Shown piece after piece: positions 1 to 6,889 of a stretch of 33,882 nucleotides of DNA (within the stretch, counting starts at the first letter, position 1; each line of letters opens with the position of its first letter). The notes under the pieces are model-generated. The model did not search any database. It saw nothing but the letters and a program-made list of their open reading frames with translations, and was not told where the DNA came from. The DNA is taken from contig JAGOQK010000009.1 in NCBI GenBank assembly GCA_017991475.1, forward strand, positions 1 to 33,882, read 5' to 3'. The position numbers and the translations under genes were made by a program. The stretch is from Minisyncoccota bacterium (lineage in GTDB: Bacteria > Patescibacteriota > Minisyncoccia > Phycocordibacterales > PALSA-1337).

Positions 1-770
1 TATACAGGCTTGGTACACGATATCTTTTTAAGTCGTGCGAGGAGGCGCGTCAGCAATTCTGGCGTTGCGAAGGCTTCCCCTCCAAATGAGTTGGGGCACG
101 AAATATTGATTGTATAGTAGTCGCCGATGTTCTCCTCATTCAAACGCCTGAATGAGTAGGCATAGTCTTCAATCCCCGCCTCTATCGAAGCCGACTGCTC
201 ATCGTTAGTGCGTGCGATAGAGATACCAACTACAAACTTACCAAGCTCACGACGAACAACTTCAGATTCAGGGGCACGGATATTTTTCTGCTGAAAAATT
301 CCTCGTGCTCGCTCCGTCGAGCCTCGCAAGGCATCCTCACCTACAAGTATTCCAGTCGCTTTCACCTTCTTCAATCTCTTGATAACAGCATCCACCCCCT
401 CATTTCTGAGTCCCTTATTCACTAGGATGCTTCCCGACTGTGGTAATCTCGTCAATCGTGGCTTGGGATTGCCTTCACAAGCGCGTGCGGTGACCGAGCC
501 CGCTTCCTCTCCACCAAGACCGATTGAACCGAGGATGTCTGTGAGTTGAGCGTTATAGTCAAAACCAGCTGAAAGCAAGAATGGTGTGCGATATACGATA
601 CCATCGACGGTCCTCGAGATATCTGGGCCACGATATCCATATACCACATCAACCAGGATGCGCAAAAAAACATGCTTACTTGAAAATGCGCCCACTTTAG
701 TGAAAAAATCATGAACCGCTTCAGGATCAAAACGGAAGAGGACGGGCTTGAGGAGAAGCTTATACAGCAT
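1..770 (-). CDS. pyrD: Dihydroorotate dehydrogenase (quinone type), 3'-truncated by window edge
   Basis: This is the N-terminal part of a class 2 dihydroorotate dehydrogenase, which oxidises dihydroorotate to orotate in de novo pyrimidine synthesis using FMN. The frame runs open from the ATG at 770 to the window edge, about 256 codons. It shows the FMN-barrel signatures LLSAGFDYN, AGSVTARACEGNPKPRL, and SCPNSFGGEAF near the edge. The usual lysine of the AGFDKNG segment is Tyr here. The segment between the NKGLRNEG motif and the strand KFVVGISIA is longer than I expect for the family, roughly 30 residues with GEDALRGSTERARG. A -10 box TATAGT ends 6 nt before the ATG, which supports this start. 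Membrane association is not obvious. Family assignment is secure; quinone use is inferred from the class 2 type motifs. Confidence 0.88.
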   Translation of the reverse strand, partial: MLYKLLLKPVLFRFDPEAVHDFFTKVGAFSSKHVFLRILVDVVYGYRGPDISRTVDGIVYRTPFLLSAGFDYNAQLTDILGSIGLGGEEAGSVTARACEGNPKPRLTRLPQSGSILVNKGLRNEGVDAVIKRLKKVKATGILVGEDALRGSTERARGIFQQKNIRAPESEVVRRELGKFVVGISIARTNDEQSASIEAGIEDYAYSFRRLNEENIGDYYTINISCPNSFGGEAFATPELLTRLLARLKKISCTKPV

Positions 771-776
771 ATGGAT

Positions 777-805
777 ACTATACTAGAGAATTAGACTAAT
801 TTCTA
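777..805 (-). promoter_or_regulatory. pyrD promoter, leaderless type
   Basis: On the minus strand, TAGAAA (800-805), a 17-nt spacer and TATAGT (777-782) precede the pyrD ATG by only 6 nt, so transcription should start at or next to the start codon. An imperfect palindrome of ATTAG/CTAAT repeats overlaps this promoter. Confidence 0.5.
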
Positions 806-828
806 ATTAGGTAACTATGTATTTTTTA

Positions 829-837
829 TGTTATAAT
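829..837 (+). promoter_or_regulatory. Extended -10 promoter of the MacAB-type operon
   Basis: TG-T-TATAAT forms a perfect extended -10 element (TG at 829-830, TATAAT at 832-837), 34 nt before the adaptor ATG. No convincing -35 is seen, as is common for extended -10 promoters. Confidence 0.5.
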
Positions 838-871
838 CCATAAAATCACATAACACGCCACAATCAATACT

Positions 872-2407
872 ATGTTCAAAAAAATCACCCACACCCTGAA
901 ACAGCGACCACTCCTCTTTGGAGGCATCGGCCTTGCAATCATCATCGTACTCGGTGTCATTGCTCTCGGAGGTGGAGACGCTGCGGAAGAAACTATGATT
1001 GTCCGCAGAGGACAATTCCTGAATGAGGTTTCCGCATCAGGCAAAGTTATAGCTGCACAAAGTTCCAATCTCGGCTTCGATCAGAGCGGTCGTGTCTCTG
1101 GCATATATGCCAAAGTTGGCGATTCAGTGAAAACTGGCGCCACCCTTGCAAGTATCGAAAATGGCGCTGTCCGTGCAGATATCACACAGAAACAGGCTGC
1201 CCTCGCTCGAGAACAGGCCAAGCTTGCCGCGCTCCGCCGTGGCACGCGCACTGAACAACTCGTAATTACCGAGCAGAAATACACTGACGCATCATCGGCA
1301 CTCGTGATAGCACTTCGTGATGCATACCTCAAAACAGAAGATGCAATATTGAGCGATATCGACACCCTCTTCAACAACGGCGGCAGCGTCAATCCTGACA
1401 TCGATATTCGCACAGAAGACCAGAAGGAGGAACGCTCGATCGGCGCCGATCGATTCGTCGTCACCGAGAAACTCTTCAAGTGGAAAGATGCCCTCGCTCC
1501 CCTAACCACCCTCAGCGATGCGCCAAGGATATCGTCTGCACGTTCTGTTGGTATCGATGCCCTGACTACAACACAACAGTTCATCGCTCGTATGTCAGTT
1601 ATTGCAAATAACATAACAACAGGAAATTCTGGACTATCAGTGTCCGAGATCGACTCTATCCGCTCGACCATCAATACTGCGGGACAATCAGTGAGCGCCG
1701 CAGCATCTGCGGAACAAACGGCATATGCTTCGTGGACTATTGCTTCCAATAACCTTTCTCTTGAAAAGTCAGGGTCAGCGGTCGAGGACATCACCGCCCA
1801 GGAAGCACAAGTCAAAGCTGCTGAGGCTGATCTTGCAAACGCGCAGGCTCAACTCCGCAAAACACTCGTCATCGCCCCATTTGATGGCATTGTCACCAAA
1901 ATGGATGTCAAGATTGGTGAAATATCATCTCCAACTGTTTCTGATATCGCCATGATCGGTGTTGGACTCTTCGAGATCGAGAGTTTCATTCCTGAAGTCA
2001 GTATCGCACGCCTCTCTGTCGGCAATCCCGCCTCGATCACACTCGACGCATATGGATCAGATGTATCTTTCGATGCGACAGTTATCGCGGTTGACCCTGC
2101 GGAGACCGTGCGCGACGGGGTATCTACCTACAAGACTACACTTCGCTTTGCTGATGCAGATCCTCGTATCAAGCCGGGCATGACCGCAAACATCCGTATC
2201 ACCGCTGAGAGCAAGTCTGATGTCATCACCGTCCCCAAGAGCGTGATTACCGATACCAACGGTACCAAAACTGTGCGCATCAAGGTTGGAGATTCTATTG
2301 AAGAAGTGATCGTTTCTACTGGTAGCATGACTGCCCTTGGCCAGATAGAGATCATTTCTGGACTATCTGAAGGAGACGTCATCATACTTCCTCCACTCGC
2401 GAAATAA
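872..2407 (+). CDS. Periplasmic adaptor (MacA/HlyD-type membrane fusion protein)
   Basis: Membrane-anchored adaptor of an ABC export or lipoprotein-handling system of MacAB type. The 511-residue product has one N-terminal membrane helix (about residues 15-35). It then has a biotinyl-lipoyl-like half motif (GQFLNEVSASGKVIAAQSS, near 50), a long helical coiled-coil region (about 95-330) and the second lipoyl half (VIAPFDGIVTKMDVKIGEI, near 335). A beta-barrel and membrane-proximal domain follow, ending in GLSEGDVIILPPL. The helical hairpin is longer than in a minimal MacA. The stop is separated by 3 nt from the permease gene and the ATPase follows, giving the order adaptor-permease-ATPase. With a single membrane there is no outer-membrane partner to contact, so the substrate cannot be stated. 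The adaptor family is clear; the transported molecule is unknown. Confidence 0.85.
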   Translation: MFKKITHTLKQRPLLFGGIGLAIIIVLGVIALGGGDAAEETMIVRRGQFLNEVSASGKVIAAQSSNLGFDQSGRVSGIYAKVGDSVKTGATLASIENGAVRADITQKQAALAREQAKLAALRRGTRTEQLVITEQKYTDASSALVIALRDAYLKTEDAILSDIDTLFNNGGSVNPDIDIRTEDQKEERSIGADRFVVTEKLFKWKDALAPLTTLSDAPRISSARSVGIDALTTTQQFIARMSVIANNITTGNSGLSVSEIDSIRSTINTAGQSVSAAASAEQTAYASWTIASNNLSLEKSGSAVEDITAQEAQVKAAEADLANAQAQLRKTLVIAPFDGIVTKMDVKIGEISSPTVSDIAMIGVGLFEIESFIPEVSIARLSVGNPASITLDAYGSDVSFDATVIAVDPAETVRDGVSTYKTTLRFADADPRIKPGMTANIRITAESKSDVITVPKSVITDTNGTKTVRIKVGDSIEEVIVSTGSMTALGQIEIISGLSEGDVIILPPLAK

Positions 2408-2410
2408 CCT

Positions 2411-3667
2411 ATGTCTTCACTGCTCAATACCCGCATCGGATTCTTCCTGGCAGTCCGCCAGATTAAGCGCTCCAGCAAATGGACCACCGGTCTCATCATC
2501 GCCGTGATGATACTGACCTCGCTGAACCTCATCGTCGTCTCTGGCATCCTCGTCGGACTTATCCAGGGTGCGATCGATGCTGTACGCACGCACTATACGA
2601 GTGATGTCATCATCTCGACGCTCAACAACAAGACATACATCGAGAACACGCCCGAAATCATGAATATTCTGCGTTCACTCCCGCAGATAGATACTATGAC
2701 TCCCCGCTACCTCAAGGGTGCAACGCTTGAGGCTAACTACAAGACGCGCATCAAGGATACTGACAAACCCAACACCGCAGGCGGCAATATCGCCGGTATC
2801 GATCCGGTAGCCGAAGACAAGGTCACCGACCTATCTCGCTTCATCGTCGAGGGTTCGTATCTCGAACCTGACGACTATGACCAGATTCTTGTGGGGTCAT
2901 ACCTCATCAAGAAGTACCAACCATTTGAGTCGCCAGGATTTACCGCACTCAATGACGTAGAGCCCGGGTCGAAGATCCGCGTCATGGTGGGCGACGTCAC
3001 ACGCGAAGTCACCGTTAAAGGTATCATCAAGAGTAAGGTCGACGAGATCAGTTTCCGCTCTTTTATGGTCGACTCACAATTCCGCAGCATGATTGGTCGC
3101 GGCGACTACAACGCCTCGGAAATAGCGATTAAGCTCAAGCCTGGTGCAGATCCTGAGACTGTGCGTGATACCCTACTCAGAAACGGGGTCGGATCAGTCG
3201 CCAAGGTACAGACCTATGCTGATGCCCAGCCCAAGTTCATCAAGGACCTCGTCGCCACGTTCGCCCTGCTCGGCAACATGATCAGCTCCATCGGTCTCGT
3301 CGTCGCGTCGATCACCATCTTCATCGTCATCTTCATCAACGCCATCACTCGCAGGAAATTCATCGGTATCCTCAAGGGCATCGGCGTGAATGGTAAAGCC
3401 ATCGAAATATCATATGTCTTCCAGTCTATATTCTACGCAGTCATCGGTTCGACGGTCGGTATTGCTCTCGTCTACCTGGTCATCCAGCCGTTCTTTGCAG
3501 CACATCCGATCAACTTCCCCTTCAGCGACGGTATCCTTGTAGCTCCATTCTCAGGCACGATGGCGCGCACCGCACTTCTCGTATTCACGACTATCGTCGC
3601 CGGATATATTCCTGCACGCATGATCGTACGTAAGAATACGCTCGACTCTATATTGGGCAGGAAGTAA
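2411..3667 (+). CDS. ABC transporter permease, MacB/FtsX-like
   Basis: Integral membrane component of the export system encoded with the adaptor before it and the ATPase after it. The 418-residue protein has the MacB/LolC/FtsX topology. One N-terminal helix lies at about residues 25-50. A large extracytoplasmic core (about 50-275) contains the strand TREVTVKGIIKSKVDEI. Three C-terminal helices follow at about 285-310, 335-360 and 375-395. The cytoplasmic loop RRKFIGILKGIGVNGKAIEISYVFQ is the typical coupling segment of this family. It begins 3 nt after the adaptor stop, so the two are translationally linked. Its length matches MacB without the fused ATPase domain, which is encoded separately. 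The family is certain; whether it moves a peptide, lipoprotein or drug is not visible. Confidence 0.87.
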   Translation: MSSLLNTRIGFFLAVRQIKRSSKWTTGLIIAVMILTSLNLIVVSGILVGLIQGAIDAVRTHYTSDVIISTLNNKTYIENTPEIMNILRSLPQIDTMTPRYLKGATLEANYKTRIKDTDKPNTAGGNIAGIDPVAEDKVTDLSRFIVEGSYLEPDDYDQILVGSYLIKKYQPFESPGFTALNDVEPGSKIRVMVGDVTREVTVKGIIKSKVDEISFRSFMVDSQFRSMIGRGDYNASEIAIKLKPGADPETVRDTLLRNGVGSVAKVQTYADAQPKFIKDLVATFALLGNMISSIGLVVASITIFIVIFINAITRRKFIGILKGIGVNGKAIEISYVFQSIFYAVIGSTVGIALVYLVIQPFFAAHPINFPFSDGILVAPFSGTMARTALLVFTTIVAGYIPARMIVRKNTLDSILGRK

Positions 3668-3691
3668 ATCAAAATTTAAAATTTGACTTTT

Positions 3692-4369
3692 ATGATTCAA
3701 ACCAAAAATCTCCGAAAATCATTCTGGAACGGCAGCTCTAAAACTGAGATCCTCAAGGGTATCGATTTCAATGCTGAGCGTGGTGAGTTTATTGCAATCA
3801 TGGGTCGCTCGGGCGCAGGTAAGAGTACCTTCATGTATCAAATCAGTCTCCTTGATGAACCGACCTCGGGAGAAATCATCATCAATGGCGGACATATCGC
3901 CGCGAACATGAGTAATGACGAGAAGACCACCTTCCGCCTCATGCGCCTCGGGTACGTCTTCCAGGATTACGCTCTCATCCCCGAGCTCACCGCACTCGAG
4001 AACGTCGCTTTGCCTCTCCTCATGCAAGACATGCCTCGCAAGAAGGCATACAAGAAGGCTGAAGATGCTCTGAAGCGCGTCGGACTTGCTACGCACACGA
4101 ATCAGCTTCCAAGCCAGCTCTCTGGAGGCGAGCAACAGCGTGTGAGTATCTCACGCGCCATCGCGCACAATCCTGACATCCTCTTTGCTGATGAGCCGAC
4201 CGCCAATCTCGACAACGAATCATCTCAAGTCATCATGGGTATCTTCAAGGAGCTTCACAAGGCAGGCCAAACTATCATCATGGTCACGCACGAGCCTGAA
4301 TACGGCAAAATGGCAGAGAAAATCGTGAAGCTTGATGATGGGAAGATTGTGAGTATTACCAAGAATTAG
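3692..4369 (+). CDS. ABC transporter ATPase, MacB/LolD-like
   Basis: Cytoplasmic ATPase that powers the preceding permease. All nucleotide-binding motifs are present: Walker [10 protein letters not shown] (near residue 38), Q-loop [12 protein letters not shown], signature [14 protein letters not shown], Walker [14 protein letters not shown] and the switch histidine in MVTHEPE. The family is the LolD/MacB/FtsE type, about 225 residues, the length seen here. I start at the ATG at 3692 rather than at an in-frame TTG three codons upstream. The 24-nt gap to the permease is AT-rich, with no second promoter evident. A strong hairpin follows directly after the stop, ending the three-gene operon. Confidence 0.92.
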   Translation: MIQTKNLRKSFWNGSSKTEILKGIDFNAERGEFIAIMGRSGAGKSTFMYQISLLDEPTSGEIIINGGHIAANMSNDEKTTFRLMRLGYVFQDYALIPELTALENVALPLLMQDMPRKKAYKKAEDALKRVGLATHTNQLPSQLSGGEQQRVSISRAIAHNPDILFADEPTANLDNESSQVIMGIFKELHKAGQTIIMVTHEPEYGKMAEKIVKLDDGKIVSITKN

Positions 4370-4375
4370 CATAAC

Positions 4376-4401
4376 AAAAAACGAGGCTCTCCTCGTTTTT
4401 T
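4376..4401. terminator. Bidirectional rho-independent terminator
   Basis: A perfect 11-bp inverted repeat (4376-4386 and 4391-4401) with a CTCT loop has an A run on one side and a T run on the other. It ends both the transporter operon and the convergent lexA transcript, and the lexA stop codon lies inside its T run. Confidence 0.9.
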
Positions 4402-4966
4402 AATACTTCCTCACCACTCCCGTCACCACTGCTGCTATCTTGATGTCATACTCCGGATATATCGGCTTATACTTTTTGTTGGCAGGCTCGAGATAGACCT
4501 GAGTTCCCTTCTTGCGGAAATACTTCATGGTCCATCCTCCATCCACTTCGGCGATGACGATATCACCCTCTTTGGGGTTCGACGCGCGCTCCGCAACCAC
4601 CAAGTCACCCTCTTGGATGCCTGCATCTATCATCGAGTCACCTTTGACTTCGAGCAGGTAGGTTTTATCTTTGTCATTGATCAAGTACTCATCGATACTT
4701 AGAGTATCGAGAACTGTCTCTTCTGCAACTGTCGGAAAGCCTGCCTCAACAAGTCCAAGCATGGGCACTTCACCAATAAGCTTGTTCGGGATCAGTCGAC
4801 CACTCGAGTCTTTGTCGAGCACACCTTCCCCAACAAGTTTGTTGATCAGCTTGTAGACGGCATTCTTGGACTTGAAGCCGACGAGAGTCATAATCTCTGC
4901 ATAAGTCGGCATGCGCTTTGTCCTCTTGTAAAAGCTGAGAATTTTGTTTTTGTATTCAGTAGTCAT
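4400..4966 (-). CDS. lexA: LexA-type SOS repressor/autoprotease
   Basis: Transcriptional repressor of the SOS response that cleaves itself when RecA filaments form. The 188-residue protein has an N-terminal winged helix-turn-helix (about 1-60, MPTYAEIMTLVGFKSKNAVYKLINKL). It has the Ala75-Gly76 cleavage site in VEAGFP and an S24 peptidase domain with catalytic Ser111 (VKGDSMIDAGI) and Lys148 (GWTMKYFRK). All residues for self-cleavage are present. Length is close to the usual 200. It lies 37 nt downstream of a 63-residue gene on the same strand that is driven by a promoter containing a GAAC-N4-GTTC box, so autoregulation through co-transcription is likely. A second AT-rich -10-like element (TATATA) in the 37-nt gap could provide extra transcription. 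Confidence 0.93.
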   Translation of the reverse strand: MTTEYKNKILSFYKRTKRMPTYAEIMTLVGFKSKNAVYKLINKLVGEGVLDKDSSGRLIPNKLIGEVPMLGLVEAGFPTVAEETVLDTLSIDEYLINDKDKTYLLEVKGDSMIDAGIQEGDLVVAERASNPKEGDIVIAEVDGGWTMKYFRKKGTQVYLEPANKKYKPIYPEYDIKIAAVVTGVVRKY

Positions 4967-5003
4967 ATGCTCTGGGCAGGGCGTATATAGCTAACTATAC
5001 CAT

Positions 5004-5195
5004 CTAGAACGCAAATCCGAACACTCTCCCGAAGACGCTCTCTCTGCGAGCCAGTCGATGAAGCTGAGCAGTGAGCATCTTGTGACGGAGGGACTGACGG
5101 CGGTACGACACTCCCTTGATAATACGGAGGTCAATCTCTTGGTTGAGAGCCTCGATCTCCATGCGAATAGTTTTGATGACTTGGTGTTTGCTCAT
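5004..5195 (-). CDS. Small basic protein under SOS promoter
   Basis: I do not recognise this 63-residue protein. It is strongly basic and helical. Its N-terminal half (KTIRMEIEALNQEIDLRIIKG) looks like a short amphipathic or coiled-coil helix, followed by an Arg-rich stretch (SYRRQSLRHKMLTAQLHRLARRESVFG) ending in aromatic FGRVFGFAF. Reality is supported by context. It starts about 23 nt downstream of a near-consensus promoter whose spacer is a perfect LexA-type palindrome, and it is followed after 37 nt by lexA on the same strand. Small SOS genes next to lexA in other bacteria include cell-division inhibitors such as YneA. That parallel is positional only, because no LysM domain or membrane helix is visible here. 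Confidence 0.65.
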   Translation of the reverse strand: MSKHQVIKTIRMEIEALNQEIDLRIIKGVSYRRQSLRHKMLTAQLHRLARRESVFGRVFGFAF

Positions 5196-5223
5196 AGAAA
5201 GTATGGGTTACTTGTATGAGATA

Positions 5224-5252
5224 AGTATAGGTGAACATTCGTTCACCTGCAA
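5224..5252 (-). promoter_or_regulatory. SOS promoter: -35 TTGCAG, 17-nt spacer, -10 TATACT
   Basis: On the minus strand TTGCAG (5247-5252) and TATACT (5224-5229) are separated by exactly 17 nt. The spacer is almost wholly the LexA palindrome at 5229-5248, so repressor and RNA polymerase cannot bind together. It drives the 63-residue gene and probably lexA. Confidence 0.85.
5229..5248. promoter_or_regulatory. LexA operator (SOS box)
   Basis: The perfect 8-bp inverted repeat AGGTGAAC-ATTC-GTTCACCT contains GAAC-N4-GTTC, the core of the Gram-positive type SOS box (consensus CGAACRNRYGTTYG). It coincides with the promoter spacer upstream of the gene pair that includes lexA. Confidence 0.88.
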
Positions 5253-5264
5253 GTATTCATCTGG

Positions 5265-5382
5265 GGATAACCCGTGAGCACAGCGAACGGAGCTATACCC
5301 ACCGAGGTATAACCGGTAAGCGAAGCGCACCGAGCTATCCTCTGGAAGGATAACCCGTGAGCACAGCGAACGGAGCTATCCC
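5265..5382. repeat. Three tandem palindromic ~35-bp repeats
   Basis: Units at 5265-5299, 5306-5340 and 5348-5382 lie at 41-42-bp spacing. Units 1 and 3 are identical over about 32 bp; unit 2 is diverged. Each unit is an imperfect palindrome, with outer arms GGATA/TATCC and inner arms CCGT/ACGG around GAGCACAGCGA, resembling REP-type elements. They sit between two divergent promoters and encode nothing visible. Confidence 0.8.
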
Positions 5383-5412
5383 CTTGAGGGACAACTATAT
5401 TATCGGAAGATA

Positions 5413-5440
5413 TTGACATATTCTATAAATAGTGTATTGT
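5413..5440 (+). promoter_or_regulatory. Promoter TTGACA-16-TATTGT
   Basis: TTGACA at 5413-5418 and TATTGT at 5435-5440 with a 16-nt spacer lie upstream of the gene at 5484. The same -10 hexamer and a TTGACT -35 precede the gene at 30924. Confidence 0.7.
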
Positions 5441-5483
5441 TTGTTTGAAACGCACACTACAACCATCACCAAAGGATCTACAA

Positions 5484-5981
5484 ATGAGCTCGTATGATAT
5501 GAAGACTGTGTCACCCAAACCGGTAGAGCACCTCGCGGTCGAATATTCTACTGACTACGGGGCTGGTATCGCTGCATACCACATACTCGTGCAGGCCGAT
5601 TATCACGAAGTCGTATTTTGCAAAGCACCTTGCCCCGGCTGTGAGAGTCGCCGGCCCGAGATAACCCATCTGGCACCCGTAATCATTCGCGCGATCGCGT
5701 CGACTCATGGCCTCAATATTCATCGGATCAAAGTCCTCGAGGTGCAGACGCATCTCAGTAACCCGGATGAATGCTCCCCGGATACGTGGAGACTGATCGA
5801 GATCCACCGTATCGATTGGGAACTGTGCCACGTGAGAGGTTGGCGCCCGATCGAAACAGATGATCCACGGGTATCTCAACTGATCTCTCAAGTATTCGAT
5901 CCGTGCATCCATGTACCCAAACATGCTAACCAATCGCATGACCGAGAACTCAAGTACGTCTTCCGTGAACTTTGCACTTAG
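5484..5981 (+). CDS. Cysteine-containing protein of unknown function
   Basis: I do not recognise this 165-residue cytoplasmic protein. A CxxxCxxC cluster (Cys46, Cys50, Cys53 in FCKAPCPGCESRRPE) could bind a metal. It is followed by a helix (APVIIRAIASTHGLN) and by RLIEIHRIDWELCHVRGW. I choose the ATG at 5484 rather than an upstream in-frame ATG at 5445. AAAGGATCT is placed 4-12 nt before the later ATG, and the earlier one would lie almost at the transcription start. The gene is monocistronic: strong promoter before, strong terminator after. It resembles the locus at 30924 in architecture (same promoter type, AAAGGAYCT ribosome site, own terminator), though the proteins are not alike. An antisense frame of 164 codons covers the same DNA and is judged a shadow. 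Confidence 0.7.
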   Translation: MSSYDMKTVSPKPVEHLAVEYSTDYGAGIAAYHILVQADYHEVVFCKAPCPGCESRRPEITHLAPVIIRAIASTHGLNIHRIKVLEVQTHLSNPDECSPDTWRLIEIHRIDWELCHVRGWRPIETDDPRVSQLISQVFDPCIHVPKHANQSHDRELKYVFRELCT

Positions 5982-5991
5982 CGCACACAAC

Positions 5992-6018
5992 AAACCGCGG
6001 ATCACTCCGCGGTTTTTT
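5992..6018 (+). terminator. Rho-independent terminator
   Basis: AAACCGCGG (5992-6000), a 6-nt loop and CCGCGGTTT, ending in a run of six T. It follows the stop of the gene at 5484 by about 10 nt. Confidence 0.88.
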
Positions 6019-6044
6019 AATTGCCTATCGATACTATTTACCTC

Positions 6045-6788
6045 TTATTTCTTTGTCGCAAATCCCTCGAATGCCTTGAGAACCTCTATCGGTGTCGCAA
6101 ATATAATTGTATTGGACTGATCCGAGCTGACATCATTGATTGATTGCAATGTGCGCAGATGGAGTGCCCCAGGCACTGCCGAGAGGACTCGTGCCGCGCC
6201 CGCGAGATTCTCAGCAGCAGCGAGCTCTCCTTCTGAGGTGATGATAACTGCTCTCTTCTCGCGCTCCGCCTCTGCCTGACGCGCGATGACACGCTCCATA
6301 TCTGCAGGAAGCTTCACATCCTTAAGCTCAACATTGTTAACCTTGAGTCCCCACGCATCAGTTTCGCGGTCCACAATCTCGCGTATGCGCTCAGCGATCT
6401 TGTCGCGATTGGCGAGGAGTTCATCGAGTGTCGCCTCTCCGACAATATTCCTCATAGTCGTCTGTGCGTACTGCGAGATGGCATACTCGTAATCTTCGAC
6501 TTCGAGCACAGCCTTCTCAGCTGATGACACCTTGTAGTAGATGACCGCATTCACATTGACTGAGACGTTATCGCGCGTGATGGCATTCTGATCCGGCACA
6601 TCGACCGCCTTGACGCGGAGGTCGACTTTCCTCATCTGCTGGAATACGGGCAGCACAACTCTCCATCCCGCCTTCTTCATGCCCGTATAGCGACCCATGG
6701 TGAACATGACGCCGTTCTCATACTGGTTGACCTGACGCAAACTTACGAAAAACACTATGACGACAAATATGACAACTGTTGAAATCAT
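6045..6788 (-). CDS. SPFH/band-7 (stomatin/slipin-like) membrane protein
   Basis: Membrane-anchored scaffold protein of the slipin branch of the SPFH superfamily; such proteins form ring-like assemblies at membranes and often work with membrane proteases. The 247-residue product starts with a hydrophobic anchor (about residues 2-18, STVVIFVVIVFFVSL). The band-7 domain follows (VNQYENGVMFTMGRYTGMKKAGWRVVLPVF, then VDVPDQNAITRDNVSVNVNAVIYYKV). A helical region rich in Ala/Glu/Arg (about 170-205, RQAEAEREKRAVIITSEGELAAAENL) is typical of stomatins. Slipins are usually accompanied by a NfeD protein; none is adjacent here. It is transcribed convergently toward the gene at 5484. Family certain; role inferred only at superfamily level. 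Confidence 0.92.
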   Translation of the reverse strand: MISTVVIFVVIVFFVSLRQVNQYENGVMFTMGRYTGMKKAGWRVVLPVFQQMRKVDLRVKAVDVPDQNAITRDNVSVNVNAVIYYKVSSAEKAVLEVEDYEYAISQYAQTTMRNIVGEATLDELLANRDKIAERIREIVDRETDAWGLKVNNVELKDVKLPADMERVIARQAEAEREKRAVIITSEGELAAAENLAGAARVLSAVPGALHLRTLQSINDVSSDQSNTIIFATPIEVLKAFEGFATKK

Positions 6789-6856
6789 ATAGATGTAGCA
6801 TTTCTTAGAGTATCGCTGATAATGAAAAAACGAACCTGCTTATATCCGCAGTATAG

Positions 6857-6883
6857 TACAAAAGTGCCGCATCGGAAAGCGGC
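6857..6883 (-). terminator. Possible weak terminator after rnr
   Basis: On the minus strand a 5-bp hairpin (GCCGC, 8-nt loop, GCGGC; 6866-6883) is followed by ACTTTTGT, directly after the rnr stop. The stem is short and the T run interrupted. Confidence 0.45.
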
Positions 6884-6889
6884 TCTACC

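Noticed and set aside
1081-1815. Minus-strand open frame of 244 codons opposite the adaptor gene
   Set aside because: Antisense to a recognisable membrane fusion protein; Ser/Arg/Ala-rich shadow.
5511-6005. Minus-strand 164-codon frame opposite the gene at 5484
   Set aside because: The plus-strand frame has promoter, ribosome site and terminator in order; the minus frame runs through that terminator.
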